Source: Auricularia sp. M13 (Eukaryota > Basidiomycota > Agaricomycetes > Auriculariales > Auriculariaceae). Taken from it: a stretch of DNA of 64,000 nucleotides. Positions 44,172-55,481 of this stretch are shown here, piece after piece. The first letter of the stretch is position 1. Each line of letters starts with the position of its first letter. The DNA lies in the NCBI GenBank assembly GCA_037042915.1, contig CM073193.1, positions 5,890,001 through 5,954,000 of the forward strand, written 5' to 3'. Under the pieces are notes generated by a model. That model saw only the letters and a list, made by a program, of their open reading frames with translations, did no database searches and was not told the DNA's origin. The position numbers were made by a program, and so were the translations under genes.

Positions 44172-46351
44172 ATGGACGCCTCGTTCACCAGCACGCGCAA
44201 TGACGTACTGCAAAGCCTCGACGACATGCTAGCGCGCCTTCCGCCTCTGCAGTACAACCCTCTGCTGGATGGTCCCCTTATTCCAGGGCCAACGGTACGC
44301 CAACACGCGAGGTCAGACGATGCGCACGACTGAACCCTCGCCCAGATGGCGCCGCCACCCGTGCAGTCGACCTCGTCGGCACCTGTGGTGACCGCGCAAC
44401 GGTCCAGCCACGCACCACCACAGCAAGCCGTTGTCCCCCAACGTGCGGGTTCGGTGCGCACAACGCCACCAGCGATGCCCCGCGCCCAGCTGCTGCCTGC
44501 CGGCCATCCCAGACCCCAGCAGCGACCAGCTCCGAGAGCCGGACCACCACCACCGGCGCCGACTCCGCAAGCCATCGTCACGCGGCGAGAGCAACTGCGA
44601 CTGCTCCTCCCGCAGCAACTCGTGCCATCGCAGCAGCCGATGGCATGGGCAGCGCCGGCGCCCCCTCAGCTTCCGCCGCAACTGCACCGGCTTTCGCAGT
44701 GGACGCACATGCACACGGAAGGCCCACCACCACGCTCAGAGACGTTGAGCCCGTACTCGCCGTTGTGGAACTTCTCTCCGTCGCCCAACTTGTCCACACC
44801 GGCTTCGACGCCGGGCGAGTATGGTCCGTCGCGGGCGGCGACCCAGAGCCCAGCGTTCCCACTGTTCGACGAGAAATATGCGCGTGAGCCGACGCCGAGG
44901 CTTACTGAGCCGGAGCAAACGCATCTTGCGGGCGTGCAGAGTGTCGTGAGAGGGGACGCCGGGGCTCCATCGCGCAACCTGAAGCGGCGCGCGCCCATCT
45001 CCGACACGGACGCGAGCGCGCCCGGTCCATCGAAGCGGCCTGCCACCGACTGTGAGTTTGTCGAGCTTGCAAGGATATGGTGGGATGCGCAGGCTGACCT
45101 TGGGTCACAGTGTTGGTGCAGGCTCGCTCCACGGTTGGACATCAAGTCCAGTCAAACAACAAACCCATACCATCGCAGCACACGCATGCTAGCCCAGGGC
45201 GTGATGCTGCACCAAAGCCTGCGCCTGCGCCAGAGCCCTCGCCTCAGGCCGCTGACGCCGCAGGCGAACTGAAAGACGACGCTGGCGACGACGTCGACTC
45301 CCTATTCGGGGGCTCCGACGAGGAGGCAGCAGCGTTGGAACCTGCAGGCAAGCTCTGCCTGCCGTCTGCCCTGCCCAACGGAAGCCGCGTGAGCGTTTCG
45401 AAGAGCGTCGCCAACCAGCCGAACGTTGAGACACTGGCGGCCGATGATGCCAGCGAGGAGGACTGGTTGTTCAACGCGTTGGTCGACGACGAGCAGCAGG
45501 TCAACCAGCCGAACGTCGCGACACCAGCAGCTGACGATGCTAACGAAGAGGACTGGCTTTTGGATGCATTGGTCAATGACGAGCAGCTGGCACAGGCGCA
45601 ACCCGCAGATGCGCTCTGCCTGCCCCTTGGGCCGGCCAGCGGGAGCGGTGAGGGCGCGACGAGGGTGGGTGCGCAACGCAGCTCTGCGAAACATTCTACG
45701 CCCGCGGCAGTCACGAGCAAGCGTGGTCCGGCCGCACATTCTTCGATGAACGCCACTGCCAGTGCTGGCCCCAGCAGTCGTACACCATTGGCAACACGGT
45801 CAGCGGCGCACATGTCAACGACTCCAAGCTCCGCGACAGTGGGCGCACAGCAGGGCGTGCAGCAGCAAGCGAGTTTGCCGGCCGAGCAGCCCAAAGCCCA
45901 GGATAAGTTGGAGACAACGATCGCCAAACGAAACCGGGCATTGCGCGAGCAGATCCCGGAACTGCAACCCCGGCACGCGTGGATGACGGGCCTTGCAGTC
46001 GCCAGCGCACCGGCGGCGCCGTCCGCGACGCCTGCAGCACCTCCTCGTGCACCGTTGGCGAACCCCGTTCCGGCCGTGCCAACGACAGCAGGAACTAGCG
46101 CAGCAGCTGCCACCACAAGCACGGCGTTGCGCCCTGACCCACCGCTCGGCCTCGCGAGCGAGCGCAGACCGTCGGAGAAGGGTAAGCGATACCCGACTTC
46201 GGTGCCTGCGCCCATCGACAAGCCGCTGTGGTGCAAACCTTGCTGGCAGGCGCATACTGCGGGGACCCAGTGGTTCAACTCCAAGGGTCTCGGAGCCCAC
46301 ACCAAGAGCAAGCATCCGCAGCTGTTCCATACCAATGTATGGAGGCACTAG
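44172..46351 (+). CDS. KRAATD family member C with C-terminal zinc-finger-like motif
   Basis: Exons 44172-44294, 44346-45051 and 45111-46351 give 689 residues. It begins MDASFTSTRNDVLQSLDDML, then a long Pro/Gln/Ala-rich stretch. The family block is NLKRRAPISDTDASAPGPSK followed by RPATD, cut by the 59-nt intron, then STVGHQVQSNNKPIPSQHT. Two near-repeats of a DDA-(S/N)-EEDWL(F/L)-(N/D)ALV unit (about residues 395-440) form an acidic segment. The C-terminus adds a C-x2-C...H-x5-H pattern (WCKPCWQAHTAG...AHTKSKH), like a C2H2/BED-type finger. Members A and B lack this end. A nuclear, DNA-binding role is possible but unproven. Confidence 0.75.
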
Positions 46352-47580
46352 ATGCAGCTGGGGGTGTTGTGTATCCATCCAATGTGATATAGGGTAGTAC
46401 AAGGATTTTCAGACTCTGGGCAGATGCGAGCGTGCGAGGTAGAAAGTTGTTGCGAGCCTGAACTCGACGCTCCAACAGCGAGCAAGTGTACTAGATCTAC
46501 GCGATGTTAATGGCTGACATTGATACACGCACCTGGACATCGTCAGAGTTCATGCATACAAGCGATATTGGACACGATAATTCTGCGAAGGAGGAACAGG
46601 CCTGGCGGACTTGTAAACTTTTCCGTTCTTTGTCCTCGAATTTATACCTGGCTGAAGCTCGTCGTCCGTGGCAGCGTGGTACACTCAGAGGTGCTGCGCG
46701 CCACGAATAACCATTGGCCAGCTGCGTTAATTAACTCTCGAGTCTAATTTCTGTGACTTCGACGCGGTCGAGGCTGAACCAAGGCTGAACGTCGCAGCAA
46801 CAACTACGTCGAACATCGCAGAAGCCTCAACCGTTCTACTCTCTTCAAGCTCTTGCTATCTCATGCACTCGAGTCATCGTTTATTCTGCCGTTGTTCTTG
46901 TCAGGTCTATCCTCCATGCTTGCGTATGGCCTGTCAAATAATTTCGACATGCAAGTCCAACATAAATCACCCACACGCATTCCTGCGCACACTGAACTCT
47001 CCCGCGTATGAACATCTCCGCGTCCTTGTATTCAAAGAGCTGTGCGCGGTGTTCCGCACTCATCATGCACGTCTTCCGCGGTCGGACGAAGTACATATTC
47101 TAGTACTACGCGCGGAGCATGGTGCGAGTCGTCACCACGTACACCTCCGCATCGATTGCACGTTATGCCTCGACGGCGTATTGCCGGGCATACCGCAGCA
47201 GTAGGCTCCCAATGCAGCGATCGGTGGCTGGGGTCTACGGCAAGCAAGCCCACGGCGGCGACTCGTCTATCGAACCCCTCGGGCCCCTTCTGCGCTCGAC
47301 ATTGAGAAGCACACGGATCCGTGGATGACGCTCGTGTCCTCTGCTTCGGCGGCAAGCAAAACGGCAAAGCACAGCGCGGCCAACAGGATCTCTATCTCGG
47401 CCAGTGTAGAGGATAACGTTTTCGGGAAGGTAGAGCATTGGGCACAATGGCACTGGCGCAGATCCACGGCCATGGGCAGCTTAATTGGTGCTGCCGCGTC
47501 TGCGCGGCTCCGTCTCCACAGAACGCTGCATATACAAAGAGGAATTATACCGGGTCCGCTGCTACTAATGTGGAGGGTTG
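46352..47580. other. Gene-poor spacer, 1.2 kb
   Basis: Only short overlapping frames; a hydrophobic minus-strand frame (47267-47584) has no family resemblance. I see no supported gene, tRNA or repeat. Confidence 0.35.
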
Positions 47581-48942
47581 TCAAGCGCGAAGTAGTCTAA
47601 TCTCGTCGAAGAAGCCCCATACGAGCTCCGGGTCCCCATGCAGCTGACAGCCTTTGAGGTGCAAATTGAGCTTGCCGCGCGCGACACAGCCCAGAGTATG
47701 CCCCATGAACTTCGCTAGCCAGAGAACATTGACCGGCGCGCGGCGGGCACTCGATATAACGATGGTCTTGAGCCGCGGCCATTTCACTTGCGAAATGGTG
47801 CGGTCCTCGGAACCGGGTCGAGAGATCGATAAATCCAGTGTTTCAGCGCTTGGGAGCTCGGGACACAGCTCGGCGATGTACTTCCAGAGCGTGATATCGA
47901 CCGAAACATGAGCAATGCGGCGGGCGAGGGGCGCAAACATGGGAATATGAGGTATCACGTCCGAGGCGAACTCCGGCCTTTCGCTTTCCCAGAAGTCCAG
48001 CTGCCGTTCCCGGCCGTCCGCATCTGTGAGCCGTACATTCCAGAAATCGTTGACCGAGGGATGCCGCGCAAATCTCAGCCCAAGTGCACCAGAAAGCGAA
48101 GAGACCATGAACTCGAAAACGTCTGCACTGATCCCATCGGTTAGACTGATGTGCCGAGTGTCAGCAGTTGATAATGCGGCCACGAAGTGAACTGTGGTCA
48201 TTGACGCGGCGCAGGTGCCGAGTTCCAGTCTGTGCATTGGCGTTGAAGGACTATGCGCGTCCCAGATGTCCTTGTCTGGCCAATCGCCGTCGCCGTTTAT
48301 GTAGAGATATTCGAGGTCGGGAAGAAGGCCTAGCATTGCGCGAAGAACGGAGGCTGGTCCGTCTCGGGGATCACATGGCGGCTCATATACGAGCTTCTTT
48401 GTCGTTGAAATCCCGGGTATGGTGCGTAATCCGGGCACAGACGTAAAACCGCGCGTGATGAAGGTGTGTAGGAGAGGTGCAGAGCCTCCGAGGAACGTTG
48501 ACGGAAGTTCCCAGATAGCAGGGCCGAGTGAGTCGGTAACGTCAAATCTAAGAGATTTAAGTCGGGGGGCCGGATGCTCCAGGACCCTTATCAGGTTCAC
48601 AGCTAAAGACGGATCCAGCACGAGTCGTAGATCCTCGACACGGGGCAAGCACAGGCTGACCAGTGGCAACACCACGTCCTTTGCAAATACCGATTGCGTT
48701 GACATAAAAATGCAAAGATTAATGATGCCCGAAGTTGCCAGCGCGCGCGCGAAAAGGAGGTCGGCAGCAGCAGGGGTGGGCTCGATGACTTTGTGGTGAA
48801 TGAATTGGATTTCGCGTGAGAATGTCGGGTGGCCATGAGCAGCCGCACGCCAGGCTCTCGAGACATGCGATGCAGTGACCAAGGATCTGAGCTCAATTTC
48901 GTCAAACACCCGCCGCAAGACGTCGTCGGGCAGCGACGGCAT
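47581..48942 (-). CDS. F-box protein
   Basis: A single-exon gene of about 453 residues. The N-terminus is a clear F-box: MPSLPDDVLRRVFDEIELRS then LVTASHVSRAWRAAA. The rest has irregular leucine-rich segments (CLPRVEDLRLVLDP, APRLKSLRFDVTD, WPRLKTIVISSARRA) typical of Agaricomycete F-box/LRR-like proteins. F-box proteins link substrates to SCF ubiquitin ligases through Skp1. The frame is open upstream to 49128, but the F-box normally lies near the N-terminus, so the ATG at 48942 is preferred. This family is strongly expanded and fast-evolving in mushrooms; substrate unknown. Confidence 0.82.
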   Translation of the reverse strand: MPSLPDDVLRRVFDEIELRSLVTASHVSRAWRAAAHGHPTFSREIQFIHHKVIEPTPAAADLLFARALATSGIINLCIFMSTQSVFAKDVVLPLVSLCLPRVEDLRLVLDPSLAVNLIRVLEHPAPRLKSLRFDVTDSLGPAIWELPSTFLGGSAPLLHTFITRGFTSVPGLRTIPGISTTKKLVYEPPCDPRDGPASVLRAMLGLLPDLEYLYINGDGDWPDKDIWDAHSPSTPMHRLELGTCAASMTTVHFVAALSTADTRHISLTDGISADVFEFMVSSLSGALGLRFARHPSVNDFWNVRLTDADGRERQLDFWESERPEFASDVIPHIPMFAPLARRIAHVSVDITLWKYIAELCPELPSAETLDLSISRPGSEDRTISQVKWPRLKTIVISSARRAPVNVLWLAKFMGHTLGCVARGKLNLHLKGCQLHGDPELVWGFFDEIRLLRA

Positions 48943-49638
48943 CCCTAAGGTATCGCACTCGCCATCAGCAACAATAATAATGACGCGTGAATCTGAAGCC
49001 TGACCGAAACTACGCAGTTTCCTGCTTAAGCTAATCGCGGGGTGGCGCAAGTCGGGTAGACTCCGCAAGCCTAAGCCTGTCACCGGTGGTCGGAACGAGG
49101 TGAAAACGCGGAGCTGGCCGATATGCATCCGAGTCAGGGCTGACCGGACCCGTCACCCATGTTCATTCATAATCACTAATTATGTTAGCGGTCCCTCATA
49201 CCTCACGGTGTGAATCCATTTACCGTAGCAAGTCTGGCTTATGATGCATAATAAATATGCGGTCGTATCAACACAGACACCGTGCAGACTCTGCAGAGCC
49301 TTCGATAGCCACACTGGAACTTGATGCAGCCACATAGAGTTACATCATAGCTTGAACAATGGCCCTCTCCTACAACTGGGACAGCTAATATTGCGCACGA
49401 ACCCATAGCAAATGGTGCTTCCGCGCGGCAGCGCGTTGACTGACATCGATTCTATCTCGCAGGAATAGTCCCGTGGATTAGCGGCGCGCTGCCTCACTCA
49501 GTCTAAGGGCGGTCAGTCGCAGGAGGGCGGTCAGTCGCAGGAGATACTCAGTCGTACACGTGTTCAAGATTCTATTGTGACTACACGTGCGAAGCAAACA
49601 GTAAGTTATTCGGAAATTCCGTACTTAGAAAGCATCGC
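48943..49638. other. Spacer between F-box and arrestin-like genes
   Basis: About 0.7 kb. It holds the F-box promoter and the 3' end of the arrestin-like gene. The only structure seen is the tandem repeat at 49507. Confidence 0.4.
49507..49542. repeat. Tandem duplication of an 18-bp unit
   Basis: GGGCGGTCAGTCGCAGGA occurs twice head to tail (49507-49524 and 49525-49542). A shorter related CTCAGTCG follows. Confidence 0.8.
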
Positions 49639-51229
49639 TCAAGTAGGCTTGCTCGCACCCAAAATATCCTCTGACCTCGGCTCAAGAGCAGCATGGGCTT
49701 TGTGTAATGCGAGGAGAGGCTGGACGAGCGTGTCGAAGCCATAGAGACACACGCAGATGTAATAATCGTCGGCGGATCGTCCAGTCGCCGTCTCCATTGG
49801 CCGTTTTTTGACGTCCAGCCGATCTGCGGTATAGTCGTTGTATGGGGGGAGGACGAGACTGTCTGGCAGACATCCGCACTGTGGCACGCCAGTGAGCCAC
49901 TTGGGACATGCAAGTTCAAGGGTGAACGAACTGAGACTAAGGTGAGAGGTCTCTCCGTCCGCAAGAGACGCGGAGCCGTGCCCGGGGTAGAGAACTTGAC
50001 GTCCAGGACGATCTTATGCGAGATGCGGATGGGCGTCTCGGTCCCGACCAGCGTCGACGCGCGCAGGACATAGTCGTCGGGCAGGCGCGCGACGTGGCTG
50101 ATCTTAAGCGCGTGGCCAGCAGGGAGAGACGCCATCAACCCTCGAGCATGGGGAGTGCAGGTCCTACGGGCGGGGGCAGAGGTCTTGAGCACGGTGCCAA
50201 GTCGCTGCCGACTGTCTTGGCCGCCGCAACTTGGAGCAGCGTTATCTTCGTTTGACCACAACGGCGTGCGACAGTCCAGCTGGAAGATAGGTCGACGATG
50301 TGGAGGTGGCGCCTTCGTCAGTCCGGGCGTTGTGTGCGAGCGGAGAATATAAGACTGGACGACGGTCGCAGTGACGGAATGTAAATCAAACTCGTTTGGT
50401 ACGGAGGGCAGGTGCAGCGAGAAATGCAGGACGCCGCCGACAGTGAGGTGCTCTGACTGCAGGGTCATCAGATATGGCTGGAAGACCGGTATAAGATGAG
50501 CATCATTAGAATATTCTGCCATGCTCATGTAGACTGACACCTGTTTCCTCATGGGAGCCTTCGATGCGCTCATTAAGCGAAGATGTTTCCCCATCTCTGA
50601 AAACATTTCAATTGTTCTAAAATCAATCTAAGGCAGATAAATTGCAGAATACGCACCGTATGGGTACTGCAATGACCTCGAAATGCCTCATGCTTTCGAT
50701 TGCGCCATCAGGGCCTTCCGCGACAGCGACCAGCTTATAGTATATGTTTCCAAATGGACACCGCTCGTATGGCGGGCTCGAGCAAGGCATTTTGAGCGAC
50801 CATGCGAAGCTATGCGTTTATTCCGTTTAAATTCAATCAGGCTTGTGCGTGCGCTGGAGGAATGGATCACACACCAGTGATCGCCTTTATTCAGGCGTTT
50901 AGGTATAGGTATATTGGATTCCCAGACGCCCAGAGTCCCCATTTCCGTACTGTTTGAATGCATAAGTCCATGGGTTTTAGCCCAACAAGATGAACATACG
51001 GTCGGCCAGGTATAGCGAGGCTATACTGGGCAACCAGCCTGACCACCAGGCTTGAGAAATCGCGTGCCTTTGGCAAGGATAACTCAACGCTTCCAAAGAA
51101 CGTCTCGGTCTCGTTGGGTGCAGTTGAGTACGGGCGTTGGACGGTGCCCAGAGGATGGAGGTGAAAAATGCCTTGGTAGGGCTTGATTTTGAGCGTTGGG
51201 CGCCGACCGCCTAGCAGCGTAGAAACCAT
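49639..51229 (-). CDS. Arrestin-like protein, copy 1
   Basis: Begins MVSTLLGGRRPTLKIKPYQG, with arrestin-N-like FGSVELSLPKARDFSSLVV and CFAWSLKMPCSSPPYERCPF, then the C-domain EHLTVGGVLHFSLHLPSVP, LPDDYVLRASTLV and ISHKIVLDVKF, and a last exon CGCLPDSLVLPPYNDYTA. Introns are short; the exon at about 50936-50873 is small. Fungal arrestin-related proteins usually recruit the Rsp5 ubiquitin ligase to membrane transporters through PPxY motifs; an LPPYND sequence near the end is the nearest match. It is paralogous to the plus-strand gene at 51521 and shares its upstream region. Upstream in-frame sequence to 51370 is open, but the chosen ATG aligns with the start of the paralogue. Confidence 0.72.
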
Positions 51230-51520
51230 CTCAGGGCCAGTCTGCACTTGCGGTTCAAGGGAGCGTAGCTCTAGTCTGTAACGTCTGTTGCGACCGGTTT
51301 GCGCAGTGACGCCGCAGTCAGAACACAGAAATCGGAACATCGGTCCTTTCGGCCGGAGTGCTAGCGCCACATTTTGAGTACCTTGTCGGTCGCGTCCGGC
51401 ATTTGCTGACGCGTCGGCATCTCCATCTAATCTGATAAAGCGGAGACGAAATCGTGTCGCCCGCCTTTTATTCCGCTACCTCCCCAGTCCCCCGCACTTC
51501 ACCAGCTTCACCTTGCAGAC
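51230..51520. promoter_or_regulatory. Shared bidirectional promoter of the arrestin-like pair
   Basis: Only about 290 bp separate the two divergent start codons. It includes CT-rich stretches on the plus side (TTTTATTCCGCTACCTCCCC). Joint regulation is likely by position alone. Confidence 0.45.
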
Positions 51521-53100
51521 ATGATCTACAACTTGTGGGCTGGCGCAACGCTGCAGGTTGTGCCGCACCAGGGCGTGGTCTTCCTACAGCCTATTCATCC
51601 GGGGAATGATGACTCGATGGAGGACGGCCCACTTCTCTATGGACACGTTATCCTCTCTCTTCCCAGATCGAAGTATATGGATCACATAGTCGTGCGCCAT
51701 GTGACAAACTACCTCGTTGCGATTCCCGGACACGAGTGCGTCTTGGGATTTCCGTCGTCCCTTCAATAATTGACTGTTTGTCCAGAGCAGAACGCGGCAT
51801 ACTCCAAGAGGACACAACCAAGATTAACATCAACTCAAGGCTCGGCAAGGGGGAGCACCGGTATGCGTGTTGGCCTTCCTCTTGACCTGCACTTCCGCTC
51901 ACCTTCTGATTCAGGTTCTCATGGAGCCTGCAATTACCTGCCACAACTCTTCCATACGAGCACAATATGTATGGCAGAGTAACACACCAGCTCCTGGCTT
52001 CTGCACCGGGGGCGGGATTTATGAAAAACGATTTGGAGGCAACCGCTCGTGTCAAGTTCGTCCTGAACTGCAACCAGTAAGTACGGCAGCGTTTTGCAAA
52101 CTATCCCTCTGCTCATCCACGCTCATTTAATAGAGACGGTCAAGATACGCACGAAGAAAGACGCATGGAGGGTTTCGTTGAGGAGCTAGGGGTATGCACT
52201 CAGACGCTGTGACTGGGAACATGGGCTAAGCACGCCGTTGCAGGCCTATTCAGCCGTCCTGAAGTCTCCGCATATGACAGTCGGCGGCCTGGTACAGGTC
52301 TTCATTGACTTACCCTGCGTCCCCAAAGAGATTCGGGTGCACTGCATCACGCTGCGCGTCTGGCAACGGTTCAACATCTCGCCCCCCTCTCGAAGGAGTC
52401 TGCCCGAGTCGTCACGGTCGTACGCCCCGCTGCAGGCGATAACCGTCATGACGCTCGACCGCGACACGCCGCGCAAGCAGCCCGCCGGCAGTGAAGGAGA
52501 TGTGCAACTGAAGCCCGACGTGCTCCTCACACCGAACTCGCGGCCGCACGCGCCCGAAGCGCTGGCTGTCGTCCCGCCCTCCGAGTCTCTACAGCTATCC
52601 TTCCTCACGCGCCTGCCGCGCGACAGCGAGTTGCGGCCGACGATGCCGCAGGCGGAGGCGGCCGCGCGCCGGCACCCGCTGAGCGTGTCGCACGAGCTGC
52701 GCATCGAGATCCGGTATTGGACGCCGGCGAGCACGAAGGAGCGCGTCGTGAAGCTGTCGCAGCCGATCGAGTTCGCGTCGGTACGTCCGTTGCCACCGCC
52801 TGTCGAGCGCCGCACACTGAGACCCACGTTTCTCCACAGTGTTGCTGCCTCACAGAGAGCACGTTCCTGCCGAGCTACAGCCCGCAAGACCTTGAAGGCC
52901 ACTCCGACGAGAGCGCCCATGGCCCCAGTATCGAACGGGCGCTTGGCCAGTGCGCATGCGAGATGTCCACAGAGGACCTCCTCCATATGCACGGCAGAGA
53001 GGCGTTCGAAGTGCGGCCGCCGGTCACGGTGATCGAGGGCGTCGAGCAGAGACCTAAAGCCGTCTACGTCCCCGCGTCGTCAGCCAGTTCGGAATCGTGA
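51521..53100 (+). CDS. Arrestin-like protein, copy 2
   Basis: Six exons (51521-51735, 51786-51860, 51915-52076, 52134-52191, 52244-52780, 52840-53100) join in phase to 435 residues. It begins MIYNLWAGATLQVVPHQGVV. Arrestin-fold signatures include YGHVILSLPRSKYMDHIVV, HRFSWSLQLPATTLPYEHNM and YGRVTH; the C-domain has HMTVGGLVQVFIDLPCVPKE and ISVSHEL-like LSVSHELRIEIRYWTP. The 'CCCLTESTFLPSYSPQD' block parallels the last exon of copy 1. Similar proteins act as adaptors in transporter endocytosis. The divergent neighbour at 49639 is its paralogue. Confidence 0.8.
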
Positions 53101-53384
53101 GAGATGGGACTGTGATGCACAATATTGTAGAATTACCACTGAACTCGCCTTATTAGACTCAGTATGCTGCAGATGTTCACTCAGCGCCATACTCCCTCAA
53201 AAACCCAGCGAGTTGGGTCACAATCAATGTACTGTTCAAGCGAAAGCATTCAACTGCATTTTGTTACAACGCGCGCCGCGACACGCACGGCTTCAAGTTT
53301 ACATTCAGAGTCCCTAGTCCGTTCGAATTCCAATCACCCACAGCCGCGCCAGCAGTCGGACGTTCAGCAGCAACGGCCGCGCGC

Positions 53385-55481
53385 TCAGCACTGCTTCGCG
53401 TACGTGTTCTGCCTCTTGGGGTGGTGCTTCTGCGGGCGGCCCTGCTCCCTCTCGGGCTGGTGCACGCCCTGCTTCGAGCGCGGGCCGGCAATGGCGGCCA
53501 TCATCTGCGACGTGCCGCCGTGCGAGTCGGTCGCTGCAATGCGAGAGCGGGCAAAGAAGAAAGTCAGCGGCCAGAAGACGATTGCGAGCAAGGTGCAGAG
53601 GTAGTTGAGTAAATTGTTCAAGTAGAAAGGTTTGACGATCATGGGAAAGGATTTGAAGTTGAAGTTGGAATGTAGAAGTTGGTTGCTGAAATTGAAAAGC
53701 GAAGGCGAAGAGACGGTATACGCACTCATTAGGCTCTCCGTGATCTCCAGCAGGTCGACCACGAGCCGCTCGACGAGATCGGCGGTCATGGTCTCGCGCA
53801 CGACGACGCGCAGGATCTCCTGCTTGTCCTCGGCGGGCGGCGCGCCGTAGTTGGGCACGATCCAGCCCTTCCCGCGCAGCAGGTTCTATAACAAGCCATG
53901 AGCGTCCACAACGACATCACGAGTCAGGACGCGCACCTGAATCCACGCTTGCTGTACATGCGAGTAATTCTTCTTGAATTCGTCCGACAGGCGGAATGCC
54001 ACAACAGGCAGACCCGGAAGGTATCGCTCGGGCTCGTGCTCGCCGGCGTTCTTGTTGCCCGACTCCTTATGGATGTTGCTCAGCACCTTGTAGTAGCCCG
54101 TCGTCTCCAGCGCGCGGCTCAGCAGGCGCGCGTTGCGCAGGTCCTTTCGCGCGACGTCGCGATAGCCCTGGTAGCCGAGGTTCAGGAAGTTGAACATCTG
54201 CGCGATGATGGGCGCCGCGGGCTTGGAGAAGTTCAGCGTGAAGCTGTACTCTACCGAGCCGAGGTAGCTGTGCGATAACTGTGAGCATCTGCGCAGGCTG
54301 TCTCGCGCGCGTTCAACTTACTGCAGCTCGAAGATCAGATCCTTGGGCAGCAGGCTCTCGTCTTTCCAGAGTACCCAGCCAAGACCCGCGTAGACAAGCC
54401 CGAACTTGTGACCAGAGGTGTTGATGCTCGCCACGCGAGCGATGTCGAAGCCCCACTTGAGCTCCGGGTACGCGAACGGCGCGAAGAAGCCGCCCGACGC
54501 GCCGTCGACGTGGATGGGGATGTCAAGTCCCTTCTCCTCATACAGCTTGTCCACTGGTGTTAATGTCAGAGCACGCAAATGAGAACAGGCGCTTGACACG
54601 CACGCAGATCGCTCATGAGCTTGACATCTTCGAAATGGCCGGTGTAGGTGCTCCCGAGGATGACCATGACGCCAATGGTGTTCTCGTCGATGTACTTCAG
54701 CGCGTCGGGCGGGTGCATGATGAAGTCATGCTCCTCCTTGACGGGCACCAGCCTGCACTCGACGTCGAAGTAGCGCGCGAACTTCTCGAGGGCGACCTGC
54801 GCGTTGGCGCCGAAGACGATGTTGGGGTGGAAGTAATCCTTGCCCTCCGCCTTGCGCTTTTCCTGCCAGCGCTTCTTGAGCGCCAGGCCTCCGAGCATGA
54901 TAGCCTCGCTCGAACCCGCGGTCGCAGTGCCGATCGCCTTCATGCCCTTCGGTACCTTCCACAAGTTGGCAACTGCAAGCGCAGATGAGAATTGCGACGC
55001 TTTCAGGCACAAAATTGGACTCACGCATGGAGATGCAGCGAGCGTGGATAACTTGAGTCTGCAGATGGTTCAGTCTGAGACATTCTAGCAATCTGAGCGC
55101 ACTGACCGCCGGATACTCATCCTGGTCGACCGCGTTCTTGCTAATGTTCTCCATGATGAGTTTTTCGGCTTCCGGCGGCATCCAGGTATGCACGAAGCTG
55201 GCCAGGTTGAGCGTCGGGTTGCCGTCCAGCGTCAGCTCATCGTGGATGACCTGATACGCGACCTTCGAGTTGACGCCGGTCTCGGGGAGCGTGTATTTTG
55301 GGATGGGCACGTCGCCGTCGCGCACGTAGCTGTGGAAGGGGCTGCGCTCGTCCTGCTTCCGGACAGGGTTGTCGGCGGCCTTCTGGAGGACCTCTTCGGG
55401 ATCGACTGTTGAGTTCGGATGGTTATGTAAGCAGAGACACAGACGACGCTACACGGGCTACGCACTGTGCAGCGAGAGCAT
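53385..55481 (-). CDS. GAD: Glutamate decarboxylase (PLP-dependent)
   Basis: The protein starts [20 protein letters not shown] and shows all expected blocks: [63 protein letters not shown], and [20 protein letters not shown], where the Lys of GHKFG binds pyridoxal phosphate. The C-terminal half has [18 protein letters not shown] and [14 protein letters not shown]. It converts glutamate to GABA plus CO2, the first step of the GABA shunt, in the cytosol. Introns are short except the last (53725-53534, 192 nt). A TATA box, CCTATATAATG on the minus strand (about 55529-55537), lies 50 bp upstream. The tail after the last intron is basic and His/Gln-rich and may be variable. Confidence 0.95.

Noticed and set aside
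45244-46335. Minus-strand open frame of 363 codons
   Set aside because: Antisense shadow of family member C, Ala/Ser/Cys-rich low complexity, no domain.
49507-49542. CRISPR-like direct repeat
   Set aside because: Only two adjacent copies without spacers, in a fungal nuclear genome; it is a simple tandem duplication.
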